Below, in pieces: positions 1 to 7,965 of a stretch of DNA of 64,000 bases. Below the pieces are notes generated by a model. It was given only the letters and a program-made list of their open reading frames with translations. It was not told where the DNA came from and made no database searches. The stretch spans positions 37,436 through 101,435 of the forward strand of contig NZ_QFPF01000009.1 in the NCBI RefSeq assembly GCF_003248605.1, given 5' to 3'. Positions within the stretch are counted from its first letter, which is position 1. Each line of letters starts with the position of its first letter. The translations under genes and the position numbers were made by a program. Origin of the DNA: Microbacterium sp. (lineage in GTDB: Bacteria; Actinomycetota; Actinomycetes; Actinomycetales; Microbacteriaceae).

Positions 1-1
1 G

Positions 2-367
2 CACGCGGTGCAGGCGGCCCTCAGCGGAGTGCAGTCGATCGACGCGCTGATCGCGCCGTCGGGACGCCTGCACGAGCAGCGCGATGTCGCGTGGGAGGGG
101 CTGGAGAGCATCCCGGGCGTCTCGTGCGTGCGCCCGCGGGGAGCGCTCTACGCGTTTCCGCGACTGGACCCCGAGGTGCATGAGATCCGCGACGACGCCA
201 AGCTCGTCTACGACTTCCTGGTGCAGGAGCACGTCCTGCTCGTGCAGGGCACCGGGTTCAACTGGCCCACGCCGGATCACCTGCGTGTCGTGACACTGCC
301 CGAGGCGCGCGTGCTCGCGGATGCCGTCGAGCGGCTGGGCAACTTCCTGTCTTCGTATCGCCAGTAG
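2..367 (+). CDS. Alanine/aspartate-type aminotransferase, C-terminal part (truncated by window edge)
   Basis: Reads open from base 2 to a TAG stop, giving the last 121 residues of a fold-type I PLP aminotransferase. The stretch PRGALYAFPRLD is the usual C-terminal substrate-domain segment of AlaA/AspC-like enzymes, and the HLRVVTLP stretch carries the conserved arginine that binds the substrate carboxylate. The PLP lysine lies upstream, outside the window. An AlaA-type alanine:2-oxoglutarate transaminase is the best guess; the exact substrate cannot be read from this half. The gene is convergent with the Rv3235-like gene after an 18-base gap. Confidence 0.85.
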   Translation, partial: HAVQAALSGVQSIDALIAPSGRLHEQRDVAWEGLESIPGVSCVRPRGALYAFPRLDPEVHEIRDDAKLVYDFLVQEHVLLVQGTGFNWPTPDHLRVVTLPEARVLADAVERLGNFLSSYRQ

Positions 368-385
368 CGCCCCGCGGGCCCTGAG

Positions 386-832
386 TCAGAGCACGGCCAG
401 GGACGTCGCGCGCCAGCGCCCGTCGGTGCCCTCGAGCCGCAGGGCGATCGCGCGCGTGCGGTGCGGAGCGGAGATGATCACGACGGCCTCCACCACGCCG
501 TCGGCGGGGCTCATCGATCGGGTGGAGAGCACGGCGAGGTGCGGCCTGACGGCCGGGACGCCCCGTGCGCTGCGGGCGCGGGTGGCGAGGTTGCTTCGGG
601 TCACGAGCCGGCGGAAGGCGTCCTCGGAGAGCCATCGGGCGAGCTGGTCGACCTCCCGAACGCCGGCAAGCACTTCGAGCACGCCACGGGCGAGGTTGGT
701 GACGAGCGGGTCAGGGTCGGGCAGGTCGGATGTCGGTGTGCGCTGCCGCGAGAAGTACTCGTCGGACTCGCCCGGATAGGCGCTGCGGCGCGCACGCGGC
801 GCCCCAGCACCGTCGGCGGCGGACCTGCTCAT
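386..832 (-). CDS. Rv3235-like conserved actinobacterial protein
   Basis: A 148-residue protein with a disordered, Arg/Ser-rich first 45 residues, then a compact alpha/beta domain of about 100 residues (LARGVLEVLAGVREVDQLA onward) ending in a strand-rich GRWRATSLAVL. This matches the Rv3235 family, normally found close to secA and hpf in actinobacteria; its function is not established. I chose the ATG at 832 because a G-rich Shine-Dalgarno lies just ahead of it. An ATG four codons upstream (844) is an alternative. No membrane segment or catalytic motif is visible. Confidence 0.72.
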   Translation of the reverse strand: MSRSAADGAGAPRARRSAYPGESDEYFSRQRTPTSDLPDPDPLVTNLARGVLEVLAGVREVDQLARWLSEDAFRRLVTRSNLATRARSARGVPAVRPHLAVLSTRSMSPADGVVEAVVIISAPHRTRAIALRLEGTDGRWRATSLAVL

Positions 833-948
833 GGAGACCCCCATCTCTCGAGCGTTTGCTGTGTTGGCAGTAGACCACACGCAGCCTAGGAGTAGCCCGG
901 GAAGGGGGCACGTGTGGATAACTCGCCGGGAGCGCGGCCCGGCTGTCC

Positions 949-954
949 TAGGGT
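949..954 (+). promoter_or_regulatory. -10 box TAGGGT, leaderless promoter
   Basis: TAGGGT sits exactly 6 bases before the GTG at 961. Transcription would therefore start at or next to the start codon. Confidence 0.6.
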
Positions 955-960
955 CGGCGC

Positions 961-1578
961 GTGCGCTGGGATCGGCTCTTCGAAGACCTCGAGGATCAAC
1001 TCGCCTCCGAGTGGGAGGCCGAACGTGCTGCCCTCGACAGCGAAGCCGAACGCGTCCGGATCGCCAGAATGACGCTGCGGAGCCGACTGAGCGCGCTCGT
1101 GGAATCACCGCCGCGGTCCGCCGATCGGGTCGGCGTGGAGGTGCTGTGCGGCGACGTGCTGACCGGCTCGCTGCGGGCGGTCGGGGCGGATTTCACCGCC
1201 ATCCGCGCCGACGACGCCGTGCACGGACTGGTCATCGCCCCGCTGGCGGCGATCGCGTCGGTGGCCGTGGCCCCGCACGCCCTCGTGCGCAGTGCGCGCC
1301 CACGGCCGCACGAGCGTGCCCACCTGTCGGAGCGGCTCACCTTCGGCTTCGTCCTGCGTGATGTCGCTCGCCGCCGTCTCCCCGTGCGTGTGGTGTCCGC
1401 GCAGGGTCGGCATCAGACGGGCACGATCGATCGCGTGGCGGCCGATCATCTCGATCTGGCGGTGCATGACGCGGGCACGCCCCGGCGTCAGCGGGAGATC
1501 ACCGCGGTGCGCATCGTGCCGTTCGCCGCGATCGCCTGCGTCCACCTCGACGCGGACGCGGCTCCCGCCCTGGTGTGA
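961..1578 (+). CDS. Hypothetical protein with helical N-terminus and two Sm/SH3-like barrel repeats
   Basis: A 205-residue protein I cannot assign to a named family. Residues 1-48 are charged and helical, probably coiled coil (FEDLEDQLASEWEAERAAL). Residues 58-103 and 142-196 look like two copies of the same five-strand motif: V-V-x-G-x-x-x-G-x-hydrophobic, then D/H-L, then a strand ending in IAPLAAIASVAV in copy 1 and IVPFAAIACVHL in copy 2. That pattern resembles Sm-like or SH3-like barrels that bind RNA or protein. The GTG start is supported by the -10 box 6 bases upstream. No signal peptide or membrane helix. The protein is alone on its strand between two minus-strand genes. Confidence 0.7.
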   Translation: MRWDRLFEDLEDQLASEWEAERAALDSEAERVRIARMTLRSRLSALVESPPRSADRVGVEVLCGDVLTGSLRAVGADFTAIRADDAVHGLVIAPLAAIASVAVAPHALVRSARPRPHERAHLSERLTFGFVLRDVARRRLPVRVVSAQGRHQTGTIDRVAADHLDLAVHDAGTPRRQREITAVRIVPFAAIACVHLDADAAPALV

Positions 1579-1598
1579 CGCGCTGCGGCGTCGGACGA

Positions 1599-1880
1599 TC
1601 ACTCGGGCCGGTAGCTCGCGCCGCCGCCCCACACCTCGGGAAAGCTGGCCGCCTGCGACTGCTGCCACAGGTGCATCTGTCGCGCTTCTTCGACCTGGTC
1701 GTCGATGTACCCGCGCAGGCTGTCCTCCTCGATGCGCCACTTCGCCGGCGAGCCCAGTCGTGCGCCACGCAGGCGACCCTCGTGCACCAGCTCCATGACC
1801 TCGGAGACGTCGATGCTCAACAGCTCGGCCACCTGTGACGGCGCGAGGTAGCGCACGCCGCCTGGGGAGCTATCGGACAT
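1599..1880 (-). CDS. Helix-turn-helix (excisionase/MerR-like) DNA-binding protein
   Basis: A 93-residue protein. Residues 9-58 form a winged helix-turn-helix of the excisionase class: YLAPSQVAELLSIDVSEVM, then LVHEGRLRGARLGSPAKWRI, which is the typical wing with a DNA-contacting lysine/tryptophan. A short acidic helical tail follows. Proteins of this kind include BldC-type regulators and Xis. It is divergent from the SAF-domain gene (137-base gap), so regulation of that gene or of itself is plausible, but this is inference. No recombinase is nearby, so a phage excisionase role is unlikely. The ATG at 1880 gives the canonical length. Confidence 0.8.
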   Translation of the reverse strand: MSDSSPGGVRYLAPSQVAELLSIDVSEVMELVHEGRLRGARLGSPAKWRIEEDSLRGYIDDQVEEARQMHLWQQSQAASFPEVWGGGASYRPE

Positions 1881-2016
1881 GACCCCCATTATGGACCCGG
1901 CCACGGACGCCCGGATCGCGTGACCTGTGGATAACGGGACGCGCCGATCCGCCCGCATCGGCCACGATGGGCGATCGGACAGGGGACGGCCGCCGCGCCG
2001 CCCGGAGAGGATCGCC

Positions 2017-2643
2017 ATGACCGCAACGGACCCACCCCGACCACGCCGCCGTGTCTTCTGGGCTGACCTGCGTTTCTTCGTCGGCATCGCGCTGATCGCG
2101 CTGTCGGTCGCCGGCGTCTGGATCGTGGTGGATGCTGCCGCGACGACCAGTCCGGTGTTCGCCGCATCGCGCACCCTCATGCCCGGAGACCCCGTGACGG
2201 CCGCGGACCTGACTGCCGTCGATGCGGCTCTCGGTGCGGCGGGGGAGGCCTACTTCGGAGCCGAGCAGCTGCAGCCCGGCTCGGTGGCGACGCGCTCGAT
2301 CCGCGAGGGCGAACTGGTGCCCCGCAGCGCCCTCGCGCCGGCGGAGGAGGTGAAGGTCACGACGGTTGTGGTCTCCAGCGCCACGCCGGTGCCCTCCGGG
2401 ATGGGTCCGGGCGCTCCGGTCGAGCTGTGGGCCGCCTCCGCGGACGCCGACGGGATCCTGCGGACACCGTCGATCCTCGTGGCCGACGCGACGGTCGCCC
2501 GCGTGCGGGAGTCGGGATCGATGATGGGATCCGGCGGTACGGATGTCGAGATCGTCATCCCGCGCGCCGACGTCGCCGCGACCCTCGAGGCACTCTCGGC
2601 CGGGGCGGCCATCTCGCTCGTCCCGGCGGCGGTGACAGGATGA
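2017..2643 (+). CDS. SAF-domain protein (CpaB/RcpC-like), membrane anchored
   Basis: A 208-residue protein: an Arg/Pro-rich cytoplasmic start, one transmembrane helix at about residues 20-42 (FFVGIALIALSVAGVWIVV), then a SAF domain beginning near residue 47 (SRTLMPGDPVTAADLTAVD, with STRSIREGEL-like second half) and a beta-rich tail. In Tad/Flp pilus systems CpaB (RcpC) is an envelope component. Here none of the pilin, TadA/CpaF ATPase or TadBC genes are present nearby, so the role is unknown. The ATG at 2017 has GGAGAGG 7 bases ahead; an earlier ATG at 1927 would add 30 low-complexity residues. The stop overlaps the next gene's start (ATGA). Confidence 0.8.
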   Translation: MTATDPPRPRRRVFWADLRFFVGIALIALSVAGVWIVVDAAATTSPVFAASRTLMPGDPVTAADLTAVDAALGAAGEAYFGAEQLQPGSVATRSIREGELVPRSALAPAEEVKVTTVVVSSATPVPSGMGPGAPVELWAASADADGILRTPSILVADATVARVRESGSMMGSGGTDVEIVIPRADVAATLEALSAGAAISLVPAAVTG

Positions 2644-3932
2644 GTGCGCGGATCCTCGTCGCGCTGGGCGGCTCCGCGGCGTCGCGCGTCGCGTCGGAGC
2701 TCTCTCGCGCAGGGCTCGAGATCGTGGGCGTGGTGGATCCGGGCGCGCCCGCTGCGGCAGCATCCGATCTCCTCGCGGCTCCCGATCTCGATCGGACCCG
2801 TGACGCGCTCGCGCGCGCGACGGCCATGGTGCTGCGCGCGGACCGCCGCACGCTCACTGCTGACCTCGTCGCGGCGTGCGATCGTCGCGGGGTGCGGATC
2901 CTGCCGGTCTGCGACGACGCCGATGCGCAGAGGTGGGCGGGGGCCTTCGGGCTGGAGCCCGCGCTGATCGCGGCGGAGGCGTGGGCGGTCATCGACGCGC
3001 TGCGGGCCGATCCCGTGCCGGGCGCGACGGCGGCATTCGGGAGCCGGGGCCGCATCATCGCGGTGTGGGGGCCCGGGGGAGCGCCAGGGCGATCCACGAT
3101 CGCGTCGCTCATCGCCTTCGAGCTGGCCCGCGGCGGCCGCCACTGCGCCCTCATCGACGCCGACGTGCACGCGCCCTCCCTCGCGCTCTCCCTGGGGATC
3201 GCCGATGAGGGCCCGGGGTTTGCGGCGGCGTGCCGGCAGGCCGGGCTCGGCTCGCTCGACGCACGCGAGCTGACCCGCATCAGCATCCCGCTCGCGCATG
3301 CCGGCGGGGTCGTCGATGTGCTCTGCGGGCTCAATCGGACGGGTCGATGGCCTGAGCTCGCCGAAGACCGCGTCAGCGCGGCGCTGGAGGCCTGCCGCGA
3401 GTGGGTCGACGCCGTGGTCGTCGACGTGTCTTCGTCGCTCGAGCGCGACGAGGAGCTCATGAGCGATCTCGACGGGCCGCGCCGCAACGGCGCGACGTCG
3501 GCCGCCCTGGCGTCCGCCGACCTCGTGATCGCGGTCTGCGCCGCCGATCCGGTGGGCGTGGCGCGGTTTCTGCGCGGGTACGCGGAGCTGCGCGCGACGA
3601 TCGGCTCGACGAGGGTCGTGGTGGCTGTCAACAAACTGCGCCCGGGCGCCCTCGGATTCGACGCTCGCGGACAGATCCGACGCACTCTCGAGCGGTTCGC
3701 CGGCATCGACGACGTGTTCTTCCTTCCGCTGGACCCCCGGAGCGCGGATGCTGCGGTGCTCCAGGCGCGTCCGCTCGCGGAGGTCTCGCCCCGGTCGCCG
3801 CTGGTCGCCGCGGCGCGGCGACTCGTCGGGGAAGGGGTCCAGCCCGCGGTCGGAGGCGAGCTCGTGCCCGCGGGGTCGCGGGCGACGAAGCGTACACGCC
3901 GGCGGGCGGGGACCGACAGGCTCAGCGCCTAG
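2640..3932 (+). CDS. CpaE/MinD-like P-loop ATPase with arginine Walker A
   Basis: A 430-residue protein with a receiver-like N-terminal domain (residues 1-125, starting SARILVALGG) and a SIMIBI-type ATPase domain from about residue 138. The Walker A stretch reads WGPGGAPGRSTIASL: the usual lysine is arginine and the deviant signature lysine is absent. The next aspartates are kept (LIDADVHAPSLALSLGI, and VVVDVSSSL as Walker B). This architecture is CpaE-like (Tad pilus localisation) or a ParA/MinD relative. It overlaps the SAF gene by 4 bases, so the two are translationally coupled and probably act together at the membrane. The TAG stop forms part of the next gene's -10 box. Confidence 0.78.
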   Translation: MSARILVALGGSAASRVASELSRAGLEIVGVVDPGAPAAAASDLLAAPDLDRTRDALARATAMVLRADRRTLTADLVAACDRRGVRILPVCDDADAQRWAGAFGLEPALIAAEAWAVIDALRADPVPGATAAFGSRGRIIAVWGPGGAPGRSTIASLIAFELARGGRHCALIDADVHAPSLALSLGIADEGPGFAAACRQAGLGSLDARELTRISIPLAHAGGVVDVLCGLNRTGRWPELAEDRVSAALEACREWVDAVVVDVSSSLERDEELMSDLDGPRRNGATSAALASADLVIAVCAADPVGVARFLRGYAELRATIGSTRVVVAVNKLRPGALGFDARGQIRRTLERFAGIDDVFFLPLDPRSADAAVLQARPLAEVSPRSPLVAAARRLVGEGVQPAVGGELVPAGSRATKRTRRRAGTDRLSA

Positions 3933-3935
3933 GCT
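3930..3935 (+). promoter_or_regulatory. -10 box TAGGCT made from the upstream stop codon
   Basis: TAGGCT begins with the TAG stop of the ATPase gene and lies exactly 6 bases before the GTG of pdtaS at 3942. A leaderless transcript is expected. Confidence 0.6.
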
Positions 3936-3941
3936 GGGGGG

Positions 3942-5435
3942 GTGTCGACCCTCAGCGAAATCGTCTACGCCCAGGGCCGCGCGACCGAAGCGGACGTGGA
4001 GTGGCTGCACCGCCTGGCGGGCGACGGCCAGCTGCTGGCAGACCTCGCCTTCGCCGACATCGTGCTCTGGGTGCCGACCCCCGACGACTCGTTCGTCGCC
4101 GTCGCGCATACGCGCCCCTCGGGCGCTGCGACGCTGTTCTATCGGGACATCGTGGGCGACCGGGTGCGGCCGCAATGGCGAACACAGGTGCGCGAGGCGT
4201 TCGACTCCGCGCGGATCGTGGACTCCGCGTCGCCCGACTGGTTCGAGGAGACCCCCACACGTGTGCGGGCGGTCCCCGTGATCAGCGTGCCCGCGCGGGA
4301 TGGAGCACCCGCACGCGTCGTCGGCGTCCTCACCCGGCACACCAATCTCGGCGAGGCGCGCACGCCCAGCCGACAGCAGATCACCTTCAACGACTGCGCC
4401 GATGACCTGTTCGGCATGGTCGCCTGGGGTGAGTTCCCGGATCTGTCGGCCCCGACGGGCCCGCGCCGCGGGGCGCCGCGCGCGTCGGACGGTCTGATCC
4501 GTTTGGACGTCGACGGCATCACGACCTTCGCGAGCCCCAATGCGCTCTCCGCCTGGGGGCGGCTCGGCTTCGACGACGAGCTCGAGGGCGAATCCCTCAG
4601 CGAGGTGACCACCCGCATCCTTCCCGCCCAGGAGCAGATCGACGAGTCGCTGCCGCTCGTCGTGACCGGCCGCGCGCCGTGGCGTTCGGACATCGAGGCG
4701 CGCGGGGTCGCCGTCTCTCTGCGTGCGATTCCGCTTCGCCATCACGGCGAGCGCACGGGCGCGATCGTCCTCTGCCGCGACGTGACCGAGATCCGCCACC
4801 AGGAGCAGGAGCTGATCACCAAGGACGCGACGATCCGCGAGATCCATCACCGCGTCAAGAACAACCTGCAGACCGTCGCCTCACTGCTGCGCATCCAGGC
4901 GCGGCGCACGCACTCCGACGAGGCGCGCGATGCCCTCACCCAGGCGATGCGGCGGGTGTCGGCGATCGCGGTCGTGCACGACACCCTCTCGGAGGGGCTC
5001 ACGCAGGCTGTGGACTTCGACGAGGTCTTCGATCGGGTGCTCAAGCTCGTCGCCGAGGTCGCGGCGGGCGCGGGAACGCGCGCGCAGACCCGATCGAGCG
5101 GAACCTTCGGCGAGCTGCCCAGCGAGTACGCGACGCCGCTCGCCCTCGCCCTCACCGAGCTCGTGACCAACGCCGTCGAGCACGGCCTCGCGGGACGCGA
5201 GGGAACCGTCGAGATCGAGGCCAAGCGCACCACGTCGCGGCTCAAGGTGAGTGTGCGCGACAGCGGGGTGGGCCTTCCCGAGGGTCAGGTCGGCCGCGGC
5301 CTGGGCACGCAGATCGTCCGCACCCTCATCCAGGGTGAGCTGGGAGGGACGATCGACTGGCACACGATCATGGGCAGCGGCACGGAAGTCACGATCGACA
5401 TCCCGCTGCGGTGGATCGACCGCGCCAGGACCTGA
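3942..5435 (+). CDS. pdtaS: Sensor histidine kinase PdtaS
   Basis: A 497-residue soluble kinase. Residues 1-150 form a GAF-like sensor domain, residues 180-285 a PAS-like domain ending CRDVTEIRHQEQEL, then the HisKA_2 dimerisation/phosphoacceptor helix REIHHRVKNNLQTVASL (H302/H303), followed by a HATPase domain with N-box ELVTNAVEHG and glycine boxes DSGVGLPEG and GRGLGTQIV. This is the PdtaS pattern of actinobacteria, which in mycobacteria signals to the RNA-binding antiterminator PdtaR. PdtaR is not in the window. No membrane helices are seen. The GTG start is fixed by the -10 box 6 bases upstream. Convergent with whiB. Confidence 0.92.
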   Translation: MSTLSEIVYAQGRATEADVEWLHRLAGDGQLLADLAFADIVLWVPTPDDSFVAVAHTRPSGAATLFYRDIVGDRVRPQWRTQVREAFDSARIVDSASPDWFEETPTRVRAVPVISVPARDGAPARVVGVLTRHTNLGEARTPSRQQITFNDCADDLFGMVAWGEFPDLSAPTGPRRGAPRASDGLIRLDVDGITTFASPNALSAWGRLGFDDELEGESLSEVTTRILPAQEQIDESLPLVVTGRAPWRSDIEARGVAVSLRAIPLRHHGERTGAIVLCRDVTEIRHQEQELITKDATIREIHHRVKNNLQTVASLLRIQARRTHSDEARDALTQAMRRVSAIAVVHDTLSEGLTQAVDFDEVFDRVLKLVAEVAAGAGTRAQTRSSGTFGELPSEYATPLALALTELVTNAVEHGLAGREGTVEIEAKRTTSRLKVSVRDSGVGLPEGQVGRGLGTQIVRTLIQGELGGTIDWHTIMGSGTEVTIDIPLRWIDRART

Positions 5436-5465
5436 TCCGGCGCGGGCGATCCTCGGCGGTCGGGC

Positions 5466-5714
5466 TCAGCTGGCTCGGCGGGCGCGGGCGGCGCGGCGCT
5501 TGAGGGCGCGACGCTCGTCTTCGGAGAGGCCGCCCCAGACGCCGGAGTCCTGCCCCGACTCGAGCGCGTACTGCAGACAGATCTCGGTCACGGTGCAGCG
5601 GGCGCAGACGGCCTTCGCCTTCTCGATCTGGTCGACCGCCGGCCCGGTGTTTCCGACCGGGAAGAACAGCTCGGGGTCGACGGTGAGGCATGCGGCCTTA
5701 TCGCGCCAGTCCAT
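5466..5714 (-). CDS. whiB1: WhiB-family iron-sulfur transcription factor (WhiB1/WblE type)
   Basis: An 82-residue protein with the four cluster-binding cysteines C9, C37, C40 and C46 (C-x2-C-x5-C spacing) and the GVWGGLSEDERR turn that docks on the sigma factor, followed by an Arg/Lys-rich DNA-binding tail. It is the size and type of WhiB1/WblE, whose 4Fe-4S cluster reacts with nitric oxide in mycobacteria. The ATG at 5714 has AAGGAGC 7-8 bases ahead. A roughly 260-base intergenic region lies upstream and probably holds its promoter. The paralogue assignment (WblE rather than WhiB2) rests on the short N-terminus. Confidence 0.9.
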   Translation of the reverse strand: MDWRDKAACLTVDPELFFPVGNTGPAVDQIEKAKAVCARCTVTEICLQYALESGQDSGVWGGLSEDERRALKRRAARARRAS

Positions 5715-5974
5715 GCAGATAGCTCCTTGTTGCGAGGGGTGGGGGATGAGCGAGTGCTCAGAGTTCGGTTTCGGGTCCGGTACCCTGGTGAGGTGCGAGC
5801 AGGAAGCTCGCCCCACGGCGCTGTGGGAGCACATGGCTTGTCCCATCGTCCCACACGTCCCCGGACTGATCAAGGGTTCGTCCGGGTGTTTCCTGTGCAC
5901 ATTGCTGAGCGTTCGCTCTCAGCCCTGGAGGATCCGAACAACTTCGGGTGCGTCCCGCAGAGAGAGGCCGTCGA
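5715..5974. other. Divergent intergenic region between whiB and a membrane-protein gene
   Basis: Contains a 6-bp perfect stem (5795-5800 with 5806-5811) and the whiB ribosome binding site next to 5715. I see no convincing ORF and cannot place either promoter with confidence. Confidence 0.4.
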
Positions 5975-6379
5975 ATGCGCAGCGATCCCGTGACCATCGC
6001 GGCGGCAGCATCCGTCGCTCTCGAGGGCCTGGTGCTGGGCGGTATCGCGCTCTGGATGGGCGCGTCGTTCTTCGGTGCCGAGGTGATGGATGTCGGCACT
6101 GCGACCGCGCTCGTCGTGCTCACGGCGGCGGCGGCCATCGCCCTCGTCGCGTTCGGCGTCGCGATCCTGCGCGATCAGGGGTGGGGGCGTTCGGGAGCGA
6201 TCGTCGCCCAGCTGCTCATCCTCGCCGTCGCGCTCGGCGCCGCGACGGGCGCGTACGCCCACCCGGCGCAGGCGGCGCTGATCGCGGCTCCCGCGCTGAT
6301 CGTGCTGCTGCTCGTGATCAGTGCCGCGCGGCGGTCGGCACGTCGTGCCGGATCCGATGCGCCGGCCGAGGGCGACTGA
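5975..6379 (+). CDS. Small integral membrane protein, unknown function
   Basis: A 134-residue protein with four hydrophobic segments at roughly residues 5-30, 40-65, 72-92 and 98-120, ending in an Arg-rich then acidic cytoplasmic tail (SARRSARRAGSDAPAEGD). No catalytic motif. Such small four-helix proteins are common in Microbacteriaceae and have no assigned role. The start at 5975 follows AGAGAGGCC; an upstream ATG at 5948 would place nine charged residues before the first helix. It ends 6 bases before the convergent bcp gene. Confidence 0.65.
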   Translation: MRSDPVTIAAAASVALEGLVLGGIALWMGASFFGAEVMDVGTATALVVLTAAAAIALVAFGVAILRDQGWGRSGAIVAQLLILAVALGAATGAYAHPAQAALIAAPALIVLLLVISAARRSARRAGSDAPAEGD

Positions 6380-6385
6380 GCCGCG

Positions 6386-6862
6386 TCAGCCGTCGAGGCC
6401 GAGCATGCCGCGCAGACGCGCGACATGCCCCGTCGCCTTGACGTTGTAGAGGGCGTGCACGATGGAGCCCTGCTCATCGATCACGAAGGTGGACCGCAGG
6501 ACGCCCTCGACGGTCTTGCCGTAGTTGACCTTCTCGCCCCACGCGCCGTACGCGTCGTGAGCGGCGCGATCGGGGTCGCTCAGCAGATCGAAGGTCAGCC
6601 CGTCGCGCTCGCGGAACTCGCGGAGCTTCGCCGGGTCGTCCCGCGAGACGCCGAGCACCGTGTATCCGCCGCCCTGCAGCGATGCGAGGCTGTCGCGGAA
6701 GTCGCAGGCCTGCGTGGTGCAGCCGGGGGTCATCGCCGCCGGGTAGAAGTACAGGATCACGCGTGAGCCGCGGAGATCGGCGAGGGAGACCTCTTCGCCG
6801 TCCTGATCGTGCAGACGGAAGTCGGGGGCGGGGGAACCGGGTTCGAGGCGCACGGAAGTCAC
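6386..6862 (-). CDS. bcp: Thioredoxin-dependent thiol peroxidase Bcp (peroxiredoxin Q)
   Basis: A 158-residue AhpC/TSA-fold peroxiredoxin. The active-site segment is YFYPAAMTPGCTTQACDF with peroxidatic C48 and resolving C53, the five-residue spacing typical of BCP/PrxQ enzymes that reduce H2O2 and alkyl hydroperoxides using thioredoxin. The conserved arginine is in GVLRSTFVIDEQG. Normal family length and cytoplasmic. The GTG start at 6862 lies 6 bases after a TAGTCT -10 box, so it has its own leaderless promoter although rsgA ends only 9 bases upstream. Confidence 0.93.
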   Translation of the reverse strand: MTSVRLEPGSPAPDFRLHDQDGEEVSLADLRGSRVILYFYPAAMTPGCTTQACDFRDSLASLQGGGYTVLGVSRDDPAKLREFRERDGLTFDLLSDPDRAAHDAYGAWGEKVNYGKTVEGVLRSTFVIDEQGSIVHALYNVKATGHVARLRGMLGLDG

Positions 6863-6868
6863 CCCTTC

Positions 6869-6874
6869 AGACTA
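6869..6874 (-). promoter_or_regulatory. -10 box TAGTCT for bcp
   Basis: On the minus strand TAGTCT lies exactly 6 bases before the GTG of bcp. It overlaps the end of rsgA, so bcp can be transcribed separately. Confidence 0.55.
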
Positions 6875-7948
6875 GGACGCATCGGTGCCGCTGTGGATGC
6901 GCGCGAACGTCGCCAGCAGCCGCTGCAGCGAATCCAGCCGGGCGGGACCCGTCGGGCCGAGCTCCCCGTCGGCCACGGCTTCGATGATCGCGCAGTCGGG
7001 GGCGTCGGGAAGATGCGTGCACCCGCGCGGGCAGCGCTCTGCGATGCGGTCGAGGTCGGTGTACGCGCGGAGGACGTTCGCGGGATCGATGTGGCCGAGG
7101 CCGAACGAGCGCACGCCGGGCGTGTCGATCACCCATCCGGAGCCGTCGGCGCTGGAATAACGCAGCGACACCGTCGAGGACGAGGTGTGTCGACCCCTGC
7201 CCGTCACCTCGTTGACGTGGCCCGTCGCCCGCAGCGCCGTCGGGACGAGGGCGTTCACGAGCGTGGACTTTCCCACCCCCGAATGCCCGACAAAAACCGT
7301 CGAGTGGCCGACGAGACTCGCACCGATGCTCTCCAACGGCATCTCCCCGCGCGCGCTCTCGAAGACCACGAGGTCGAGCCCTTCGAAGTGCGTGAGGAAC
7401 TGCGCGGGAGAGGCCAGGTCGGTCTTGGTGATCACGAGCAGAGGCCGGATGCCGGCATCCAGCGCCGCGATCAGGTAGCGGTCGACGAGCCGGGGGCGGG
7501 GTTCGGGGTCGGCCGCGGCGACCACGATGAGCATCTGGTCGGCGTTGGCCACGACGACGCGCTCGACAAGATCGGTGTCGTCGGCGGAACGGCGGAGCAG
7601 GGTCGAGCGGGGTTCGATGCCCACGATCCGCGACAGGGTTCCCACCTCGCCCGACGTGTCGCCGACGACACGGGCTCGGTCGCCGGTGACGATCGGCTGC
7701 CGACGCAGCTCCCTCGCTCGCGAGGCGATGACCTCGTGCTCCTCGGGGGTGTCTTCGTCGAGCAGAACCGCGTACCGGCCCCTGTCGACGCCCAGCACCC
7801 TGCCGACGACGGCGTCGTGGTGACTCGGACGGCGCTTCGTGCGAGGGCGATTGGCTTTGGGATTGGGGCGGACGCGGATGTCGGCTTCGTCGAACTCGGG
7901 ATCGTCGTCGGTCTCGCCGTCGTCCCACCAGTTCTCGGTCGGGTCCAT
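6872..7948 (-). CDS. rsgA: Ribosome small subunit-dependent GTPase RsgA
   Basis: A 358-residue circularly permuted GTPase that assists 30S subunit maturation. Order of motifs: OB-fold (residues about 45-115), G4 TKTDLAS before G1 GHSGVGKSTLVNAL, then the G3 region DTPGVRSFGL, and a C-terminal zinc knuckle CPRGCTHLPDAPDC. The first 45 residues are acidic then basic (NPKANRPRTKRRPSHH), longer than in E. coli but usual in actinobacteria. The ATG at 7948 lies 17 bases after the aroA stop, so the two form an operon. Confidence 0.93.
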   Translation of the reverse strand: MDPTENWWDDGETDDDPEFDEADIRVRPNPKANRPRTKRRPSHHDAVVGRVLGVDRGRYAVLLDEDTPEEHEVIASRARELRRQPIVTGDRARVVGDTSGEVGTLSRIVGIEPRSTLLRRSADDTDLVERVVVANADQMLIVVAAADPEPRPRLVDRYLIAALDAGIRPLLVITKTDLASPAQFLTHFEGLDLVVFESARGEMPLESIGASLVGHSTVFVGHSGVGKSTLVNALVPTALRATGHVNEVTGRGRHTSSSTVSLRYSSADGSGWVIDTPGVRSFGLGHIDPANVLRAYTDLDRIAERCPRGCTHLPDAPDCAIIEAVADGELGPTGPARLDSLQRLLATFARIHSGTDAS

Positions 7949-7965
7949 GGGATCGCCGCGCGCCC

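Noticed and set aside
1599..1880. Phage or integrative element marked by an excisionase
   Set aside because: No integrase, attachment repeats or phage genes nearby; the HTH type is also used by ordinary regulators such as BldC.
2250..4850. 866-codon minus-strand ORF opposite the SAF, ATPase and kinase genes
   Set aside because: It is the antisense shadow of three well supported plus-strand genes in very GC-rich DNA and has no family signatures.
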